From the NCBI GenBank assembly GCA_048267965.1, contig JBLWWK010000011.1, positions 36,743 to 100,742 on the forward strand: DNA of 64,000 bases, given 5' to 3'. Below the pieces are notes generated by a model. The model searched no databases and had not been told where the DNA came from. It saw only the letters and a program-made list of their open reading frames with translations. Both the position numbers and the translations under genes were made by a program. Below, one piece after another: positions 9,327-17,708 of this stretch (its first letter is position 1; every line of letters begins with the position of its first letter). Source of the stretch: GCA-2705995 sp048267965. Lineage in GTDB: Bacteria > Bacteroidota > Bacteroidia > Flavobacteriales_G > Salibacteraceae.

Positions 9327-9845
9327 TTATTTAGATTCTCCTTCTTCTTTCTTACTGTCTTCAGAAGCTTCAGCATCTTTTGTTGCTTCTGCTTTTTTTT
9401 CAGGAGCCGTTTCAGCAGTTTCTTGCTTCTTAGTTCCTCTTCTACTTCTTCTTGTTTTAGTTTTCTTCTCTTCTACACCGTAGATTTCGTTAAAGTCAAC
9501 TAATTCAATCATCGCCATCTCTGCAGCATCACCTAATCTGTTTCCAGTTTTGATGATTCTTGTATAACCACCTGGACGTGTAGCTACTTTAGGTGCTACT
9601 TCTCTGAATAATTCAGAAACAGCTTCCTTATTTTTTAAGTAACTAAAAACTACCCTTCTTGAGTGAGTATTGTCAGTTTTAGATTTTGTGATTAAAGGTT
9701 CTACATAACCTCTAAGAGCTTTGGCTTTAGCTAAAGTAGTATTTATGCGCTTGTGCTCGATTAATGAGCTAGCCATGTTTGCTAACATTGCTTTTCTATG
9801 TGCGCTCTTTCTACCTAAATGATTAAATGCCTTTCTATGTCTCAT
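9327..9845 (-). CDS. rplQ: 50S ribosomal protein L17
   Basis: 172 aa. The conserved L17 core takes up about the first 118 residues (MRHRKAFNHLGR, HKRINTTLAKAKALR, HSRRVVFSYL, GYTRIIK). It is followed by a charged Lys/Glu/Ala-rich tail of about 50 residues that the 127-residue E. coli protein lacks; such tails are common in Bacteroidota. It is the last gene of the alpha set, 35 bases after rpoA, and is followed by a terminator. Confidence 0.97.
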   Translation of the reverse strand: MRHRKAFNHLGRKSAHRKAMLANMASSLIEHKRINTTLAKAKALRGYVEPLITKSKTDNTHSRRVVFSYLKNKEAVSELFREVAPKVATRPGGYTRIIKTGNRLGDAAEMAMIELVDFNEIYGVEEKKTKTRRSRRGTKKQETAETAPEKKAEATKDAEASEDSKKEEGESK

Positions 9846-9880
9846 TTCAACTACTTTTTTGAAGTATCCCTACTTCTTGC

Positions 9881-10873
9881 TTAGTCTTTATCTAGTTTAT
9901 ATTTTGCTAGGTTCATTCCGAATGAAAGACCTTTTCTGTCAACTAAATCATCCAATTCAGTTAACGATTTTTTACCAAAGTTTCTGAACTTCAATAAATC
10001 ATTTCTTTCATAAGTAACTAAATCACCTAGAGTTTCAACCTCGGCAGCCTTCAAGCAATTTAAAGCTCTAACACTAAGATCTAGATCTACCAATTTAGTT
10101 TTTAGCAATTGTCTCATGTGCAAAGAAGTTTCATCAAACTCTTCTTCTGCTGCTTTCTCCTCAGTTTCTAGAGTAATCTTCTCATCAGAGAAAAGCATAA
10201 AGTGATGAATCAAAATCTTCGCAGCCACTTTTAACGCTTCTTTTGGATGAACCGAACCGTCAGTTTCGATATCTATTAATAACTTTTCGAAGTCAGTCTT
10301 TTGCTCAACTCGATAGTTTTCAATAGCGTATTTTACGTTTCTAATAGGAGTAAAAATTGCATCAATTGCAATCTCACCTAATGCAGCGTTGCTTAACTTG
10401 TTCTCTTCAGCCGGACGGTAACCTCTACCTTTTCCGATTTCTAATTCAAGTTGGAGTTGTACCCCCTCTTCCATGTTGCAAATAACATGGTCAGAATTCA
10501 ATACTTGAAAAGCTGAAGTGTACTTACCAATATCACCTGCAGTAAATTGAGACTTACCCTCTACCTTAACAGTAACTCTTTCAGTATCTGTGTCTTCAAT
10601 CTGTTGTTTGAACCGTACTTGTTTAAGGTTTAAGATGATTTCAGTAACATCTTCAATCACACCTTTAATTGTAGAGAATTCGTGATCTACTCCTTCAATT
10701 TTAATGTTGGTGATTGCAAACCCCTCTAAAGAAGAAAGCAAAATTCTTCTCAGAGCATTACCTACTGTAATACCATAACCGGGCTCAAGAGGTCTAAATT
10801 CGAATGATCCGTTAAAATCATCCGAAGAAATCATAATTACTTTATCCGGTTTTTGAAAATCTAATAATGCCAT
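9881..10873 (-). CDS. rpoA: DNA-directed RNA polymerase subunit alpha
   Basis: 330 aa. The N-terminal dimerisation domain (about residues 1-230) contains GYGITVGNALRRILLSS, which nucleates polymerase assembly, and VEDVTEIILNLK. A Glu-rich linker leads to the C-terminal domain (about 250-320) with the helix-hairpin-helix block LRALNCLK-type and FRNFGKKSL, which contacts upstream promoter DNA and activators. Normal length and no missing segment. It sits between rpsD and rplQ as in most bacteria. Confidence 0.98.
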   Translation of the reverse strand: MALLDFQKPDKVIMISSDDFNGSFEFRPLEPGYGITVGNALRRILLSSLEGFAITNIKIEGVDHEFSTIKGVIEDVTEIILNLKQVRFKQQIEDTDTERVTVKVEGKSQFTAGDIGKYTSAFQVLNSDHVICNMEEGVQLQLELEIGKGRGYRPAEENKLSNAALGEIAIDAIFTPIRNVKYAIENYRVEQKTDFEKLLIDIETDGSVHPKEALKVAAKILIHHFMLFSDEKITLETEEKAAEEEFDETSLHMRQLLKTKLVDLDLSVRALNCLKAAEVETLGDLVTYERNDLLKFRNFGKKSLTELDDLVDRKGLSFGMNLAKYKLDKD

Positions 10874-10900
10874 AGATTGAAGCTTTGTACTTTGTAAAGA

Positions 10901-11506
10901 TTACTTAGAGTATAATTCGACTATCAACTGTTCCTTGATATTCTCTGGAATATCTTCACGCATCGGAAGATTAAGGAAAGTACCTGATAGTTCGTTCTTA
11001 TCAAACTCTATCCATGAATAACTTTTTGAGTTACTTGCCAAAGAGTCTGTAACAACTTCAAGTGATTTTGACTTTTCACGAACGCTCACCACATCACCTG
11101 GCTTAAGCTCGTAAGAAGGAATATTCACTTTCTCACCATTCACTAAAATATGACGGTGTGTTACCAATTGGCGTGCACCTCTTCTGGTTGGGGCAATTCC
11201 CATTCTAAATACAGTGTTGTCTAATCTAGACTCACATTTTTGAAGTAACACTACACCAGTAATGCCTTTAGATCTTGAAGCAAGATCAAACATTTTACTG
11301 AATTGTCTTTCTAAAATACCGTAAGTATATTTAGCTTTTTGTTTCTCAGCTAACTGTACAGCATATTCAGACTGCTTGTTTCTTCTCTTGTTAGGACCGT
11401 GCATTCCCGGACCATAGTTTTTCTTGTCTAACGCTTTGTCTGCACCAAAAATGGGTTCTCTAAAACGTCTTGCAACTTTAGATTTTGGACCTCTATATCT
11501 TGCCAT
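10901..11506 (-). CDS. rpsD: 30S ribosomal protein S4, zinc-free form
   Basis: 201 aa. Primary 16S rRNA binder that starts assembly of the 30S body. The N-terminus (MARYRGPKSKVARRF) is followed by a linker lacking the CxxC zinc ligands of the C+ form. The S4 RNA-binding domain covers about residues 90-155 (RLDNTVFRMGIAPTRRGARQ, HRHILVNGEKVNIPS). It lies between rpsK and rpoA. Confidence 0.98.
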   Translation of the reverse strand: MARYRGPKSKVARRFREPIFGADKALDKKNYGPGMHGPNKRRNKQSEYAVQLAEKQKAKYTYGILERQFSKMFDLASRSKGITGVVLLQKCESRLDNTVFRMGIAPTRRGARQLVTHRHILVNGEKVNIPSYELKPGDVVSVREKSKSLEVVTDSLASNSKSYSWIEFDKNELSGTFLNLPMREDIPENIKEQLIVELYSK

Positions 11507-11526
11507 GATTTCTTCTTTAAATGAGC

Positions 11527-11910
11527 TTAAACTCTTCTTCTTTTAGGTGGACGACAACCATTGTGTGGCAACGGAGTAACATCAACGATTTCGGTTACTT
11601 CAATTCCCGAGTTATGAATACTACGAATAGCAGATTCACGTCCAGCCCCTGGTCCTTTTACGAATACTTTCACTTTTCTTAGTCCAGCATCATGTGCTAC
11701 TTTAGAACAATCTTGAGCCGCTACTTGCGCAGCGTAAGGTGTATTCTTTTTAGAACCTCTAAATCCCATTTTACCAGCACTCGACCAAGAAATTACTTGG
11801 CCAGTTGCATTGGTAATTGAAATAATAATATTGTTGAAAGTTGACTGAACATGAGCCTGTCCAATTGGGTCAACTTTTACTTTTCTTTTTTTCGCGGTTG
11901 TCTTAGCCAT
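11527..11910 (-). CDS. rpsK: 30S ribosomal protein S11
   Basis: 127 aa. Platform protein that lines the mRNA exit with S7 and contacts 16S rRNA near the decoding region. Conserved blocks: AHVQSTFNNIIISITNATG, MGFRGSKKNTPYAAQVAA, KGPGAGRESAIRSI and the basic tail GCRPPKRRRV. Normal length; 21 bases after rpsM. Confidence 0.98.
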   Translation of the reverse strand: MAKTTAKKRKVKVDPIGQAHVQSTFNNIIISITNATGQVISWSSAGKMGFRGSKKNTPYAAQVAAQDCSKVAHDAGLRKVKVFVKGPGAGRESAIRSIHNSGIEVTEIVDVTPLPHNGCRPPKRRRV

Positions 11911-11931
11911 ACCTCAAATAATCAATAAATC

Positions 11932-12309
11932 TTACTTAGTAGCTTTCTTTTTATTTGCTACAGTCTTACGCTTACCTTTTCTTGTACGCGAGTTATTCTT
12001 AGTTCTTTGTCCTCTAAGTGGTAAACCAGCTCTATGGCGAACTCCTCTGTAGCAACCAATGTCCATAAGACGCTTGATGTTAGTCTGAACCTCAGAACGT
12101 AAAGCACCTTCTACCTTTAGGTTGTCATTAATAAAACCTCTAATCTTAGCAAGCTCGTCATCATTCCATTCCTGAACCTTCTTGCTCTCATCTACTCCTG
12201 CATATTCTAATATTTCCTTCGCGGTTGATCTTCCGATCCCGAATATGTAAGTAAGGCCGATTACACCTCTTTTATTTTTTGGTAAGTCAATACCAGCAAT
12301 TCTCGCCAT
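11932..12309 (-). CDS. rpsM: 30S ribosomal protein S13
   Basis: 125 aa. Head protein that contacts the P-site tRNA and forms bridges to the large subunit. It starts MARIAGIDLPKNKR, has the H2TH-type region (YIFGIGRSTAKEIL), the RHRAGLPLRGQRTKNNSRT block and a Lys-rich tail. It follows the small rpmJ gene by three bases. Confidence 0.98.
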   Translation of the reverse strand: MARIAGIDLPKNKRGVIGLTYIFGIGRSTAKEILEYAGVDESKKVQEWNDDELAKIRGFINDNLKVEGALRSEVQTNIKRLMDIGCYRGVRHRAGLPLRGQRTKNNSRTRKGKRKTVANKKKATK

Positions 12310-12312
12310 AGC

Positions 12313-12429
12313 TTAACCTTGTCTTTGTTTGAACTTAGGATTCTTTTTGTTAATCACATATAAGCGCCCCTTGCGTCTAACTATTTTACAATCGGCACTT
12401 CTCTTCTTAAGTGATGCTCTAACTTTCAT
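12313..12429 (-). CDS. rpmJ: 50S ribosomal protein L36, zinc-free form
   Basis: Short 38-residue gene read on the minus strand between infA and rpsM: it starts MKVRASLKKRS and ends KFKQRQG before TAA. The C+ form of L36 has a C-x2-C-x12-C-x4-H zinc site. Here the first Cys is Ser (SADC), the third Cys is lost and the His position is Phe, so this is a C- form that should not bind zinc. It stabilises the 23S rRNA near the peptidyl transferase region. Position and sequence leave no doubt. Confidence 0.97.
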   Translation of the reverse strand: MKVRASLKKRSADCKIVRRKGRLYVINKKNPKFKQRQG

Positions 12430-12447
12430 ATTATTGTTGTGCTTCTC

Positions 12448-12666
12448 TTATTTATATCTAAAAGTGATTCTCCCTTTCGAAAGGTCGTAAGGAGACATCG
12501 CTACTTTTACTTTATCACCAGGCAAAATTTTGATGTAATGCATTCTCATTTTTCCAGAAATATGAGCTGTGATTACATGACCATTTTCCAGTTCTACTCG
12601 AAACATTGCGTTTGATAATGCTTCAATGATAGTACCGTCTTGTTCAATCGATGATTGCTTTGCCAT
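12448..12666 (-). CDS. infA: Translation initiation factor IF-1
   Basis: 72 aa, a single S1/OB-fold domain: MAKQSSIEQDGTI, EALSNAMFRVELENGH, GKMRMHYIKILPGDKV and DLSKGRITFRYK. It binds the 30S A site during initiation. It lies 17 bases after secY, with no map (methionine aminopeptidase) gene between them, and 18 bases before rpmJ. Confidence 0.98.
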   Translation of the reverse strand: MAKQSSIEQDGTIIEALSNAMFRVELENGHVITAHISGKMRMHYIKILPGDKVKVAMSPYDLSKGRITFRYK

Positions 12667-12683
12667 ATATTAATATCAAAAAT

Positions 12684-14027
12684 TTATGCAGTTACACCAC
12701 CAAATGCTGATGATCTACCTTTTAATTTACCATCCTTCATTAACCCATCATAATGACGCATTAATAAGTAACTCTCAATCTGTTGTAAAGTATCAAGTAC
12801 AACCCCTACCATAATAAGCAATGACGTACCTCCAAAAAAGATCGAAAAGTTTTGACTTACTCCAGCCATTACTACAAAGGCTGGCAAAATTGCAATAAAT
12901 GCTAAGAATAGAGAACCCGGAAGCGTAATTCTTGATAAAATATTATCAAGAAAATCAGCTGTATGACTTCCTGGCTTTACTCCAGGAACGAATCCACCGT
13001 TCTTTTTAAGATCATCAGCCATTTGCTGAGGATTTATTGTAATTGCTGTATAGAAATAAGTAAACAGTACAATCATTAAAGCAAAAACCACATTATACCA
13101 TAAACCATTTATATCACTAAAAGTAGTAGCAAATGAGGTGAACCAGTCTGCCTCAATAACACCTCCTAGGGACATTGGTACGAACATTAATGCTTGAGCA
13201 AAAATAATGGGCATTACCCCCGCAGCATTTACCTTCAATGGAATATACTGGCGTGCACCACCAACGGCCTGAGTTTGTCCACCAACTAACTTTTTTGCAA
13301 ATTGAACAGGAACTCTTCTTACACCTTGAATAAGAAGAACTGTCAAGATAGTTACTATTAGTAATGCCAACAATTCAATTAGTACAATTACTAATCCACC
13401 GCCTTCTAAGCCAGTTTGCTTATCAAACTCGAATAAAAATGCAGTTGGTAAATTCGCGATAATACCAACCATAATGAGAAGAGAGATACCATTTCCAATT
13501 CCTCTATCTGTAATTTTCTCTCCTAACCACATTACAAACAAGGTTCCTGTAGTTAAAATTAAAATCGCAGGGAGGGTAAACGTCCAAAATCCTGGATTCA
13601 TAACTGCTGCATCCGGTACTTGGGTGGCCAAATAACCAGGAGCCTGACCAGCTGTAATAAGAATGGTAAGGAATCGAGTATACTGATTAATCTTACGTCT
13701 TCCTGATTCACCTTCTTTTTGCATTTTTTGAATTGAAGGAACCGCAATTCCCAACAATTGCATTACAATAGATGCCGAGATATAAGGCATTATCCCTAAC
13801 GCAAAAATGGAAGCACGTGAAAACGCACCACCAGCAAAGATGTTTAACAAGGCAGCAAGTCCACTAGCACCTTGAGTAAGTTCTTCAAGTCTATCGCTGT
13901 TTACACCAGGTAGAACCACAAAAGAACCGAGACGATATATTAATAAAAAACCGAGAGTTAAAAGAATACGATTCCTTAACTCCTCGATTTTAAAAATATT
14001 TGTTATGGTATCTATAAATCTTTTCAT
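12684..14027 (-). CDS. secY: Preprotein translocase subunit SecY
   Basis: 447 aa with ten predicted membrane helices; the central pore of the Sec translocon in the inner membrane. Recognisable blocks are LLIYRLGSFVVLPGV (TM1), the plug region rich in Gly/Ala after it (GLAALLNIFAGGAFSRASIF), GIMPYISASIVMQLL, GIGNGISLLIMVGI, the cytoplasmic loop with RRVPVQ, and KPGSHTADFLDNIL. It begins five bases after rplO, the usual place at the end of the spc set. All secreted T9SS proteins here would first cross this channel. Confidence 0.98.
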   Translation of the reverse strand: MKRFIDTITNIFKIEELRNRILLTLGFLLIYRLGSFVVLPGVNSDRLEELTQGASGLAALLNIFAGGAFSRASIFALGIMPYISASIVMQLLGIAVPSIQKMQKEGESGRRKINQYTRFLTILITAGQAPGYLATQVPDAAVMNPGFWTFTLPAILILTTGTLFVMWLGEKITDRGIGNGISLLIMVGIIANLPTAFLFEFDKQTGLEGGGLVIVLIELLALLIVTILTVLLIQGVRRVPVQFAKKLVGGQTQAVGGARQYIPLKVNAAGVMPIIFAQALMFVPMSLGGVIEADWFTSFATTFSDINGLWYNVVFALMIVLFTYFYTAITINPQQMADDLKKNGGFVPGVKPGSHTADFLDNILSRITLPGSLFLAFIAILPAFVVMAGVSQNFSIFFGGTSLLIMVGVVLDTLQQIESYLLMRHYDGLMKDGKLKGRSSAFGGVTA

Positions 14028-14032
14028 TCGAA

Positions 14033-14485
14033 TTACAGTGCTTTAGCTTCTCCACCTTTTTCTTCGATAGCAGCTTTAGCTGTAGCTGAAAAGCGGTGAG
14101 CTGAAATGATAACTTTAGAAGTAAGTTCCCCTCTTCCTAAGATTTTCACCTTATCTCTTTTACTAGCTAAACCATTATTAGCTAATACTTCAGGTGTTAT
14201 CTCAGTTAGATTTTTCGCATCAACTAAAGCTTGAATAGAATCTAAGTTTATTCCTTTGTATTCTACTCTGTTTGGATTTTTAAAACCGAATTTCGGTACT
14301 CTTCTTTGCAATGGCATTTGACCACCTTCAAATCCAATCTTTCTTGAATATCCAGAACGAGATTTAGCTCCTTTATGACCACGTGCAGCTGTACCACCTT
14401 TACCTGATCCTTGACCTCTACCTCTTCTAAATTTACTGCTATTTTTAACCGAGCCTGAAGCTGGTTTTAGACTATTCAATTCCAT
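14033..14485 (-). CDS. rplO: 50S ribosomal protein L15
   Basis: 150 aa. Gly/Arg-rich N-terminal arm (RRGRGQGSGKGGTAARGHKG) that threads into 23S rRNA, then the globular domain with GFEGGQMPLQRRVPKFGF and the C-terminal GRGELTSKVIISAHRFSATA. Late-assembly protein of the large subunit. It lies between rpmD and secY. Confidence 0.98.
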   Translation of the reverse strand: MELNSLKPASGSVKNSSKFRRGRGQGSGKGGTAARGHKGAKSRSGYSRKIGFEGGQMPLQRRVPKFGFKNPNRVEYKGINLDSIQALVDAKNLTEITPEVLANNGLASKRDKVKILGRGELTSKVIISAHRFSATAKAAIEEKGGEAKAL

Positions 14486-14494
14486 GGAATAATA

Positions 14495-14677
14495 TTATTT
14501 TCCTTGTTCAACAGACAAAAGATGTTCAACTTTTTTCACCATTCCTAAAATCTGAGGAGTAGCCTCATGTTCTACGGTATGATTCATTTTCTTCAGCCCA
14601 AGAGCAACCAAAGTTCTTTTTTGATCGGCTGGTCGATTGATCTGAGACTTGATCTGAGTAATTCTAATTTTCGCCAT
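14495..14677 (-). CDS. rpmD: 50S ribosomal protein L30
   Basis: 60 aa, the compact bacterial form: MAKIRITQIKSQINRP, RTLVALGLKKMNHTVEH, TPQILGMVKKVEHLL. Binds 23S/5S rRNA at the large-subunit periphery. It is spaced ten to twelve bases from both neighbours, rpsE and rplO. Confidence 0.97.
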   Translation of the reverse strand: MAKIRITQIKSQINRPADQKRTLVALGLKKMNHTVEHEATPQILGMVKKVEHLLSVEQGK

Positions 14678-14688
14678 GATTCAATCTA

Positions 14689-15207
14689 TTAACCGTTAAA
14701 GACTTTATTTAGTGAAATACCTCTTTGCTTAGCTACAGTATTGGCATCTCTTAACTCTGTTAATGCTTTAATTGTAGCCTTAACAACATTCGCAGGATTC
14801 GAAGATCCTTTAGATTTTGCTAATACATCTGTAACTCCTACACTCTCCAGAACAGCTCTCATCGCACCACCCGCAATAAGACCAGTACCATTGGATGCAG
14901 GTTTTAAGAAAACGTGCGCTCCACTATATCTTGCTTCTTGTTCGTGAGGAATTGTTCCACTAATAATAGGAACTTTAACTAAGTTCTTTTTAGCATCATC
15001 TAAACCTTTTGCAATAGCTGTAGTAACTTCTTTAGCCTTTCCCAGACCGTGACCTACTACCCCATTTTCATCTCCTACCACTACTACAGCAGAAAATCCA
15101 AAGGTACGTCCTCCTTTAGTAACCTTAGTTACTCTTCGGATATTTACAAGCTTATCTTTAAGCTCAATGTCGCTTGACTTTACTTTCTTTATACTAGAAT
15201 TCGCCAT
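14689..15207 (-). CDS. rpsE: 30S ribosomal protein S5
   Basis: 172 aa. The N-terminal double-stranded-RNA-binding-like domain (about 18-82: RRVTKVTKGGRTFGFSAVVV, GHGLGKAKEV) is followed by the S5 C-terminal domain (VFLKPASNGTGLIAGGAMRA, SNPANVVKAT). Takes part in decoding fidelity and mRNA helicase activity at the entry channel. Seven bases after rplR. Confidence 0.98.
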   Translation of the reverse strand: MANSSIKKVKSSDIELKDKLVNIRRVTKVTKGGRTFGFSAVVVVGDENGVVGHGLGKAKEVTTAIAKGLDDAKKNLVKVPIISGTIPHEQEARYSGAHVFLKPASNGTGLIAGGAMRAVLESVGVTDVLAKSKGSSNPANVVKATIKALTELRDANTVAKQRGISLNKVFNG

Positions 15208-15213
15208 AATCTC

Positions 15214-15564
15214 TTAAAATTTCAAGCCACCTTCTCTTGCAGCTTCAGCTAATGCCTTAACTCGACCGTGATATAAATAACCGTTTCTGTCAAAAACTAC
15301 TTGTTCAATACCTGCGCTTTTTGCTGCTTCAGCAATTTTTTTACCAACTTCGGTAGCTTGGTCAACTTTTGGCATTGAAGAATCAATTTTCTTAAGTGAT
15401 CCTACTTGAGCAATAGTGATAGCATCAACATCATTAACAAGTTGAGCATATATTTCCTTATTACTTCTATATACGGTTAAGCGTGGACGCTCAGCAGTAC
15501 CAGAAATCTTTCTTCTGATACTTTTCTTTAGCTTATTTCTTCTTTGATATTTCGACAGTGCCAT
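15214..15564 (-). CDS. rplR: 50S ribosomal protein L18
   Basis: 116 aa. Binds 5S rRNA and helps dock it onto the large subunit. Basic N-terminus (KYQRRNKLKKSIRRKISGT), RPRLTVYRSNKEIYAQLVND, and the C-terminal VVFDRNGYLYHGRVKALAEA motif. Normal length and usual position between L6 and S5. Confidence 0.98.
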   Translation of the reverse strand: MALSKYQRRNKLKKSIRRKISGTAERPRLTVYRSNKEIYAQLVNDVDAITIAQVGSLKKIDSSMPKVDQATEVGKKIAEAAKSAGIEQVVFDRNGYLYHGRVKALAEAAREGGLKF

Positions 15565-15573
15565 CTCTAATTA

Positions 15574-16125
15574 TTATTTAGCAGCTGATTTACCAGCTTT
15601 TCTTCTTAGTTGTTCACCTACAAATTTAATTCCCTTGCCTTTGTAAGGTTCAGGTTTTCTAAGAGATCTTAATTTGGCAGCTACTTGACCTACTAATTGT
15701 TTGTCATGTGATTCAAGAGTAACTAAAGGGTTTTTACCTCTTTCAGATACAGCAGTTACTGTGATCTCTGGAGCTAAACTCAACACAACATTATGTGAAT
15801 AACCTAAAGACAACTCTAATTTCTGACCTTGTGCATTAGCTCTATAACCAACACCTACTAATTCAAGCTCAATCTTGTAGCCTTCTGAAACACCTACAAC
15901 CATATTTTGGACGAGTGCTCTGTAAAGTCCATGTTTTGCTTTGTGATCTTTGCTTTCTGTTGATCTTTCGAAGATAGCCTTACCATCCTCAACTTTACAA
16001 GTAATTGCTGGATCTAAATCTTGAACTAATTCTCCTTTAGGTCCTTTTACTTTTACAGAACTGCCATCTACAGAAATCTCAACTCCTGAAGGTATACTAA
16101 CTGGATATAAACCAACTCTTGACAT
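15574..16125 (-). CDS. rplF: 50S ribosomal protein L6
   Basis: 183 aa from the ATG at 16125 (MSRVGLYPVSIPSGVEI), which matches the family N-terminus; the same frame is open to 16167, but that adds 14 residues overlapping most of the gap to rpsH and is unlikely. Two repeated L6 domains: about 12-85 and 90-170, the second ending with the conserved RKPEPYKGKGIKF. Lies near the factor-binding site and contacts EF-G. Confidence 0.97.
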   Translation of the reverse strand: MSRVGLYPVSIPSGVEISVDGSSVKVKGPKGELVQDLDPAITCKVEDGKAIFERSTESKDHKAKHGLYRALVQNMVVGVSEGYKIELELVGVGYRANAQGQKLELSLGYSHNVVLSLAPEITVTAVSERGKNPLVTLESHDKQLVGQVAAKLRSLRKPEPYKGKGIKFVGEQLRRKAGKSAAK

Positions 16126-16138
16126 CTCTAATTTTCTT

Positions 16139-16537
16139 TTACGATACGTGGCATAAAACTTCGCCACCGATATTTAACAAACGAGCTTCTTTATCTGTCA
16201 TTACACCTCTCGATGTAGAAAGAATAGAAATACCAAGACCATTCAATACCCTTGGAAGATTTCCAGCACCAGCATATTTTCTTAAACCTGGTTTAGAAAC
16301 TCTTTCTAAATTTTTAATTGCTGGCACCTTCGTTTCCGAATCGTACTTTAAAGCAATTTTTATAACTCCTTGAGGACCTTCTTCGATAAATTTAAAGTTG
16401 GTAATGTAACCTTTATCGAACAAAATCTTTGTAATATCCTTCTTTATGTTAGAAGCTGGTATTTCAACTACACGATGTTTTGCGCTTACAGCATTTCTTA
16501 AACGAGTAAGGTAATCTGCTATTGGATCGTTAATCAT
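16139..16537 (-). CDS. rpsH: 30S ribosomal protein S8
   Basis: 132 aa. Primary binder of the central 16S rRNA domain and, in E. coli, the translational repressor of the spc operon. It starts INDPIADYLTRLRNA, has KFIEEGPQGVIKIALKY, and ends with the RNA-contacting blocks GLGISILSTSRGVMTDKEA and GGEVLCHV. Whether an S8 repressor site exists here cannot be judged by eye. Confidence 0.98.
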   Translation of the reverse strand: MINDPIADYLTRLRNAVSAKHRVVEIPASNIKKDITKILFDKGYITNFKFIEEGPQGVIKIALKYDSETKVPAIKNLERVSKPGLRKYAGAGNLPRVLNGLGISILSTSRGVMTDKEARLLNIGGEVLCHVS

Positions 16538-16558
16538 TTCTACGTTCTATTAAAAGGT

Positions 16559-16828
16559 TTACCAGCTTGCTTTTTTTACTCCAGGAATCTGACCTTTAAG
16601 AGCTAACTCACGAAAAGTAACTCTAGACAAACCAAATTGTCTCATGTATCCGCGAGGTCGGCCAGTTAACTTGCAACGATTGTGCTTTCTTACTGGTGAA
16701 GAGTTTTTAGGAAGCTTTTGAAGTCCTTCCCAATCTCCTTCTTCTTTTAGGCGCTCACGCTTCTCAGCGTACTTTTCTACAAGAGCTTCTCTTTTACGCT
16801 CTCTGGCTTTCATTGATTCTTTTGCCAT
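16559..16828 (-). CDS. rpsN: 30S ribosomal protein S14, zinc-free long form
   Basis: 89 aa. The long, C- form: the central insertion (ALVEKYAEKRERLKEEGDW) is present and only one Cys remains (HNRCKLTGRPRGY), so there is no zinc ribbon. C-terminal block QFGLSRVTFRELALKGQIPG and KKASW. Head protein that completes 30S assembly. Three bases before it lies rplE. Confidence 0.98.
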   Translation of the reverse strand: MAKESMKARERKREALVEKYAEKRERLKEEGDWEGLQKLPKNSSPVRKHNRCKLTGRPRGYMRQFGLSRVTFRELALKGQIPGVKKASW

Positions 16829-16831
16829 GCC

Positions 16832-17380
16832 TTAACTCTTTTTAAATGGTAATCCAAATGATTCTAATAATGCAAAACCCTCTTCGTCTGTGTTAGCCGA
16901 AGTCACAAAAATAATATCCATTCCTGTGATATTTGGTACCTTATCTATATTGATTTCAGGAAAAATAATTTGCTCTTTAATTCCAAGAGTATAATTACCT
17001 CTACCGTCAAATTTCTTATTAATACCTCTAAAGTCACGAGTTCTTGGTAAAGCTACAGAGCATAAACGATCTAAGAACTCATACATGTTATCACCTCTTA
17101 GAGTAACTTTTGCTCCAATTGGCATTCCCTTTCTTAACTTAAAGTTAGAAACGTCTTTCTTAGAATAGGTTGCTATTGCCTTTTGACCAGAAATTGCAGT
17201 TAGCTCGTTTAAAGCGTTATCGATTAATTTCTTATCAGTTGTAGCAGCACCTACACCTTGGCTAATTACAATTTTCTGAAGACGTGGCACTTCCATTAAA
17301 CTCTTATACTGGAAACGCTCCTTTAAAGCTGGAATTAATTCTTCAGCGTATTTAGTTTTTAATCTTGGTACGTATGACAT
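16832..17380 (-). CDS. rplE: 50S ribosomal protein L5
   Basis: 182 aa. Binds 5S rRNA with L18 and contacts the P-site tRNA. Conserved blocks: PRLQKIVISQGVG, KAIATYSKKDVSNFKLRKG, GAKVTLRGDNMYEFLDRL, RDFRGINKKFDGRGNYTLGI and GMDIIFVTSANTDEE. The ATG overlaps the rplX stop by one base (TAATG), so translation is likely coupled. Confidence 0.98.
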   Translation of the reverse strand: MSYVPRLKTKYAEELIPALKERFQYKSLMEVPRLQKIVISQGVGAATTDKKLIDNALNELTAISGQKAIATYSKKDVSNFKLRKGMPIGAKVTLRGDNMYEFLDRLCSVALPRTRDFRGINKKFDGRGNYTLGIKEQIIFPEINIDKVPNITGMDIIFVTSANTDEEGFALLESFGLPFKKS

Positions 17381-17697
17381 TATAATTCCTCCCCAGATTT
17401 CTTCGAGAATCTAACTTTATCTCCGCTATCGTTTAATTTGCGACCAGTCCTAGAAGCTGTACCTTTAGTATCTACTACCATAAGGTTAGAAGTATGAATA
17501 CCAGCCTCTTTTTCTTCGATTCCACCTTGTGGACTTTCTGCTGAAGGTTTCTTGTGAATTTTCACTAAGTTTAATCCTTCAACTATCGCTCGATCCTTCT
17601 TTTTGAGAATCTCAACAACGCGACCGGTTTTGTTCTTTTCGTTACCAGCAATTACTTTAACTGTATCGCCTACTTTTATGTGAAATTTCTTGTTCAT
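17380..17697 (-). CDS. rplX: 50S ribosomal protein L24
   Basis: 105 aa. KOW domain at the N-terminus (HIKVGDTVKVIAGNEKNKTG, RVVEILKKKDRAIVEG), then QGGIEEKEAGIHTSNLMVVD. One of the two assembly initiators of the large subunit; it also lies at the exit of the peptide tunnel. It is twelve bases after rplN. Confidence 0.98.
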   Translation of the reverse strand: MNKKFHIKVGDTVKVIAGNEKNKTGRVVEILKKKDRAIVEGLNLVKIHKKPSAESPQGGIEEKEAGIHTSNLMVVDTKGTASRTGRKLNDSGDKVRFSKKSGEEL

Positions 17698-17708
17698 TTC
17701 AACTACTT

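Noticed and set aside
15574..16167. Longer L6 starting at 16167
   Set aside because: The 14 extra residues (KFYATYRKRKLE) are not part of L6; the ATG at 16125 gives the conserved MSRVG start.
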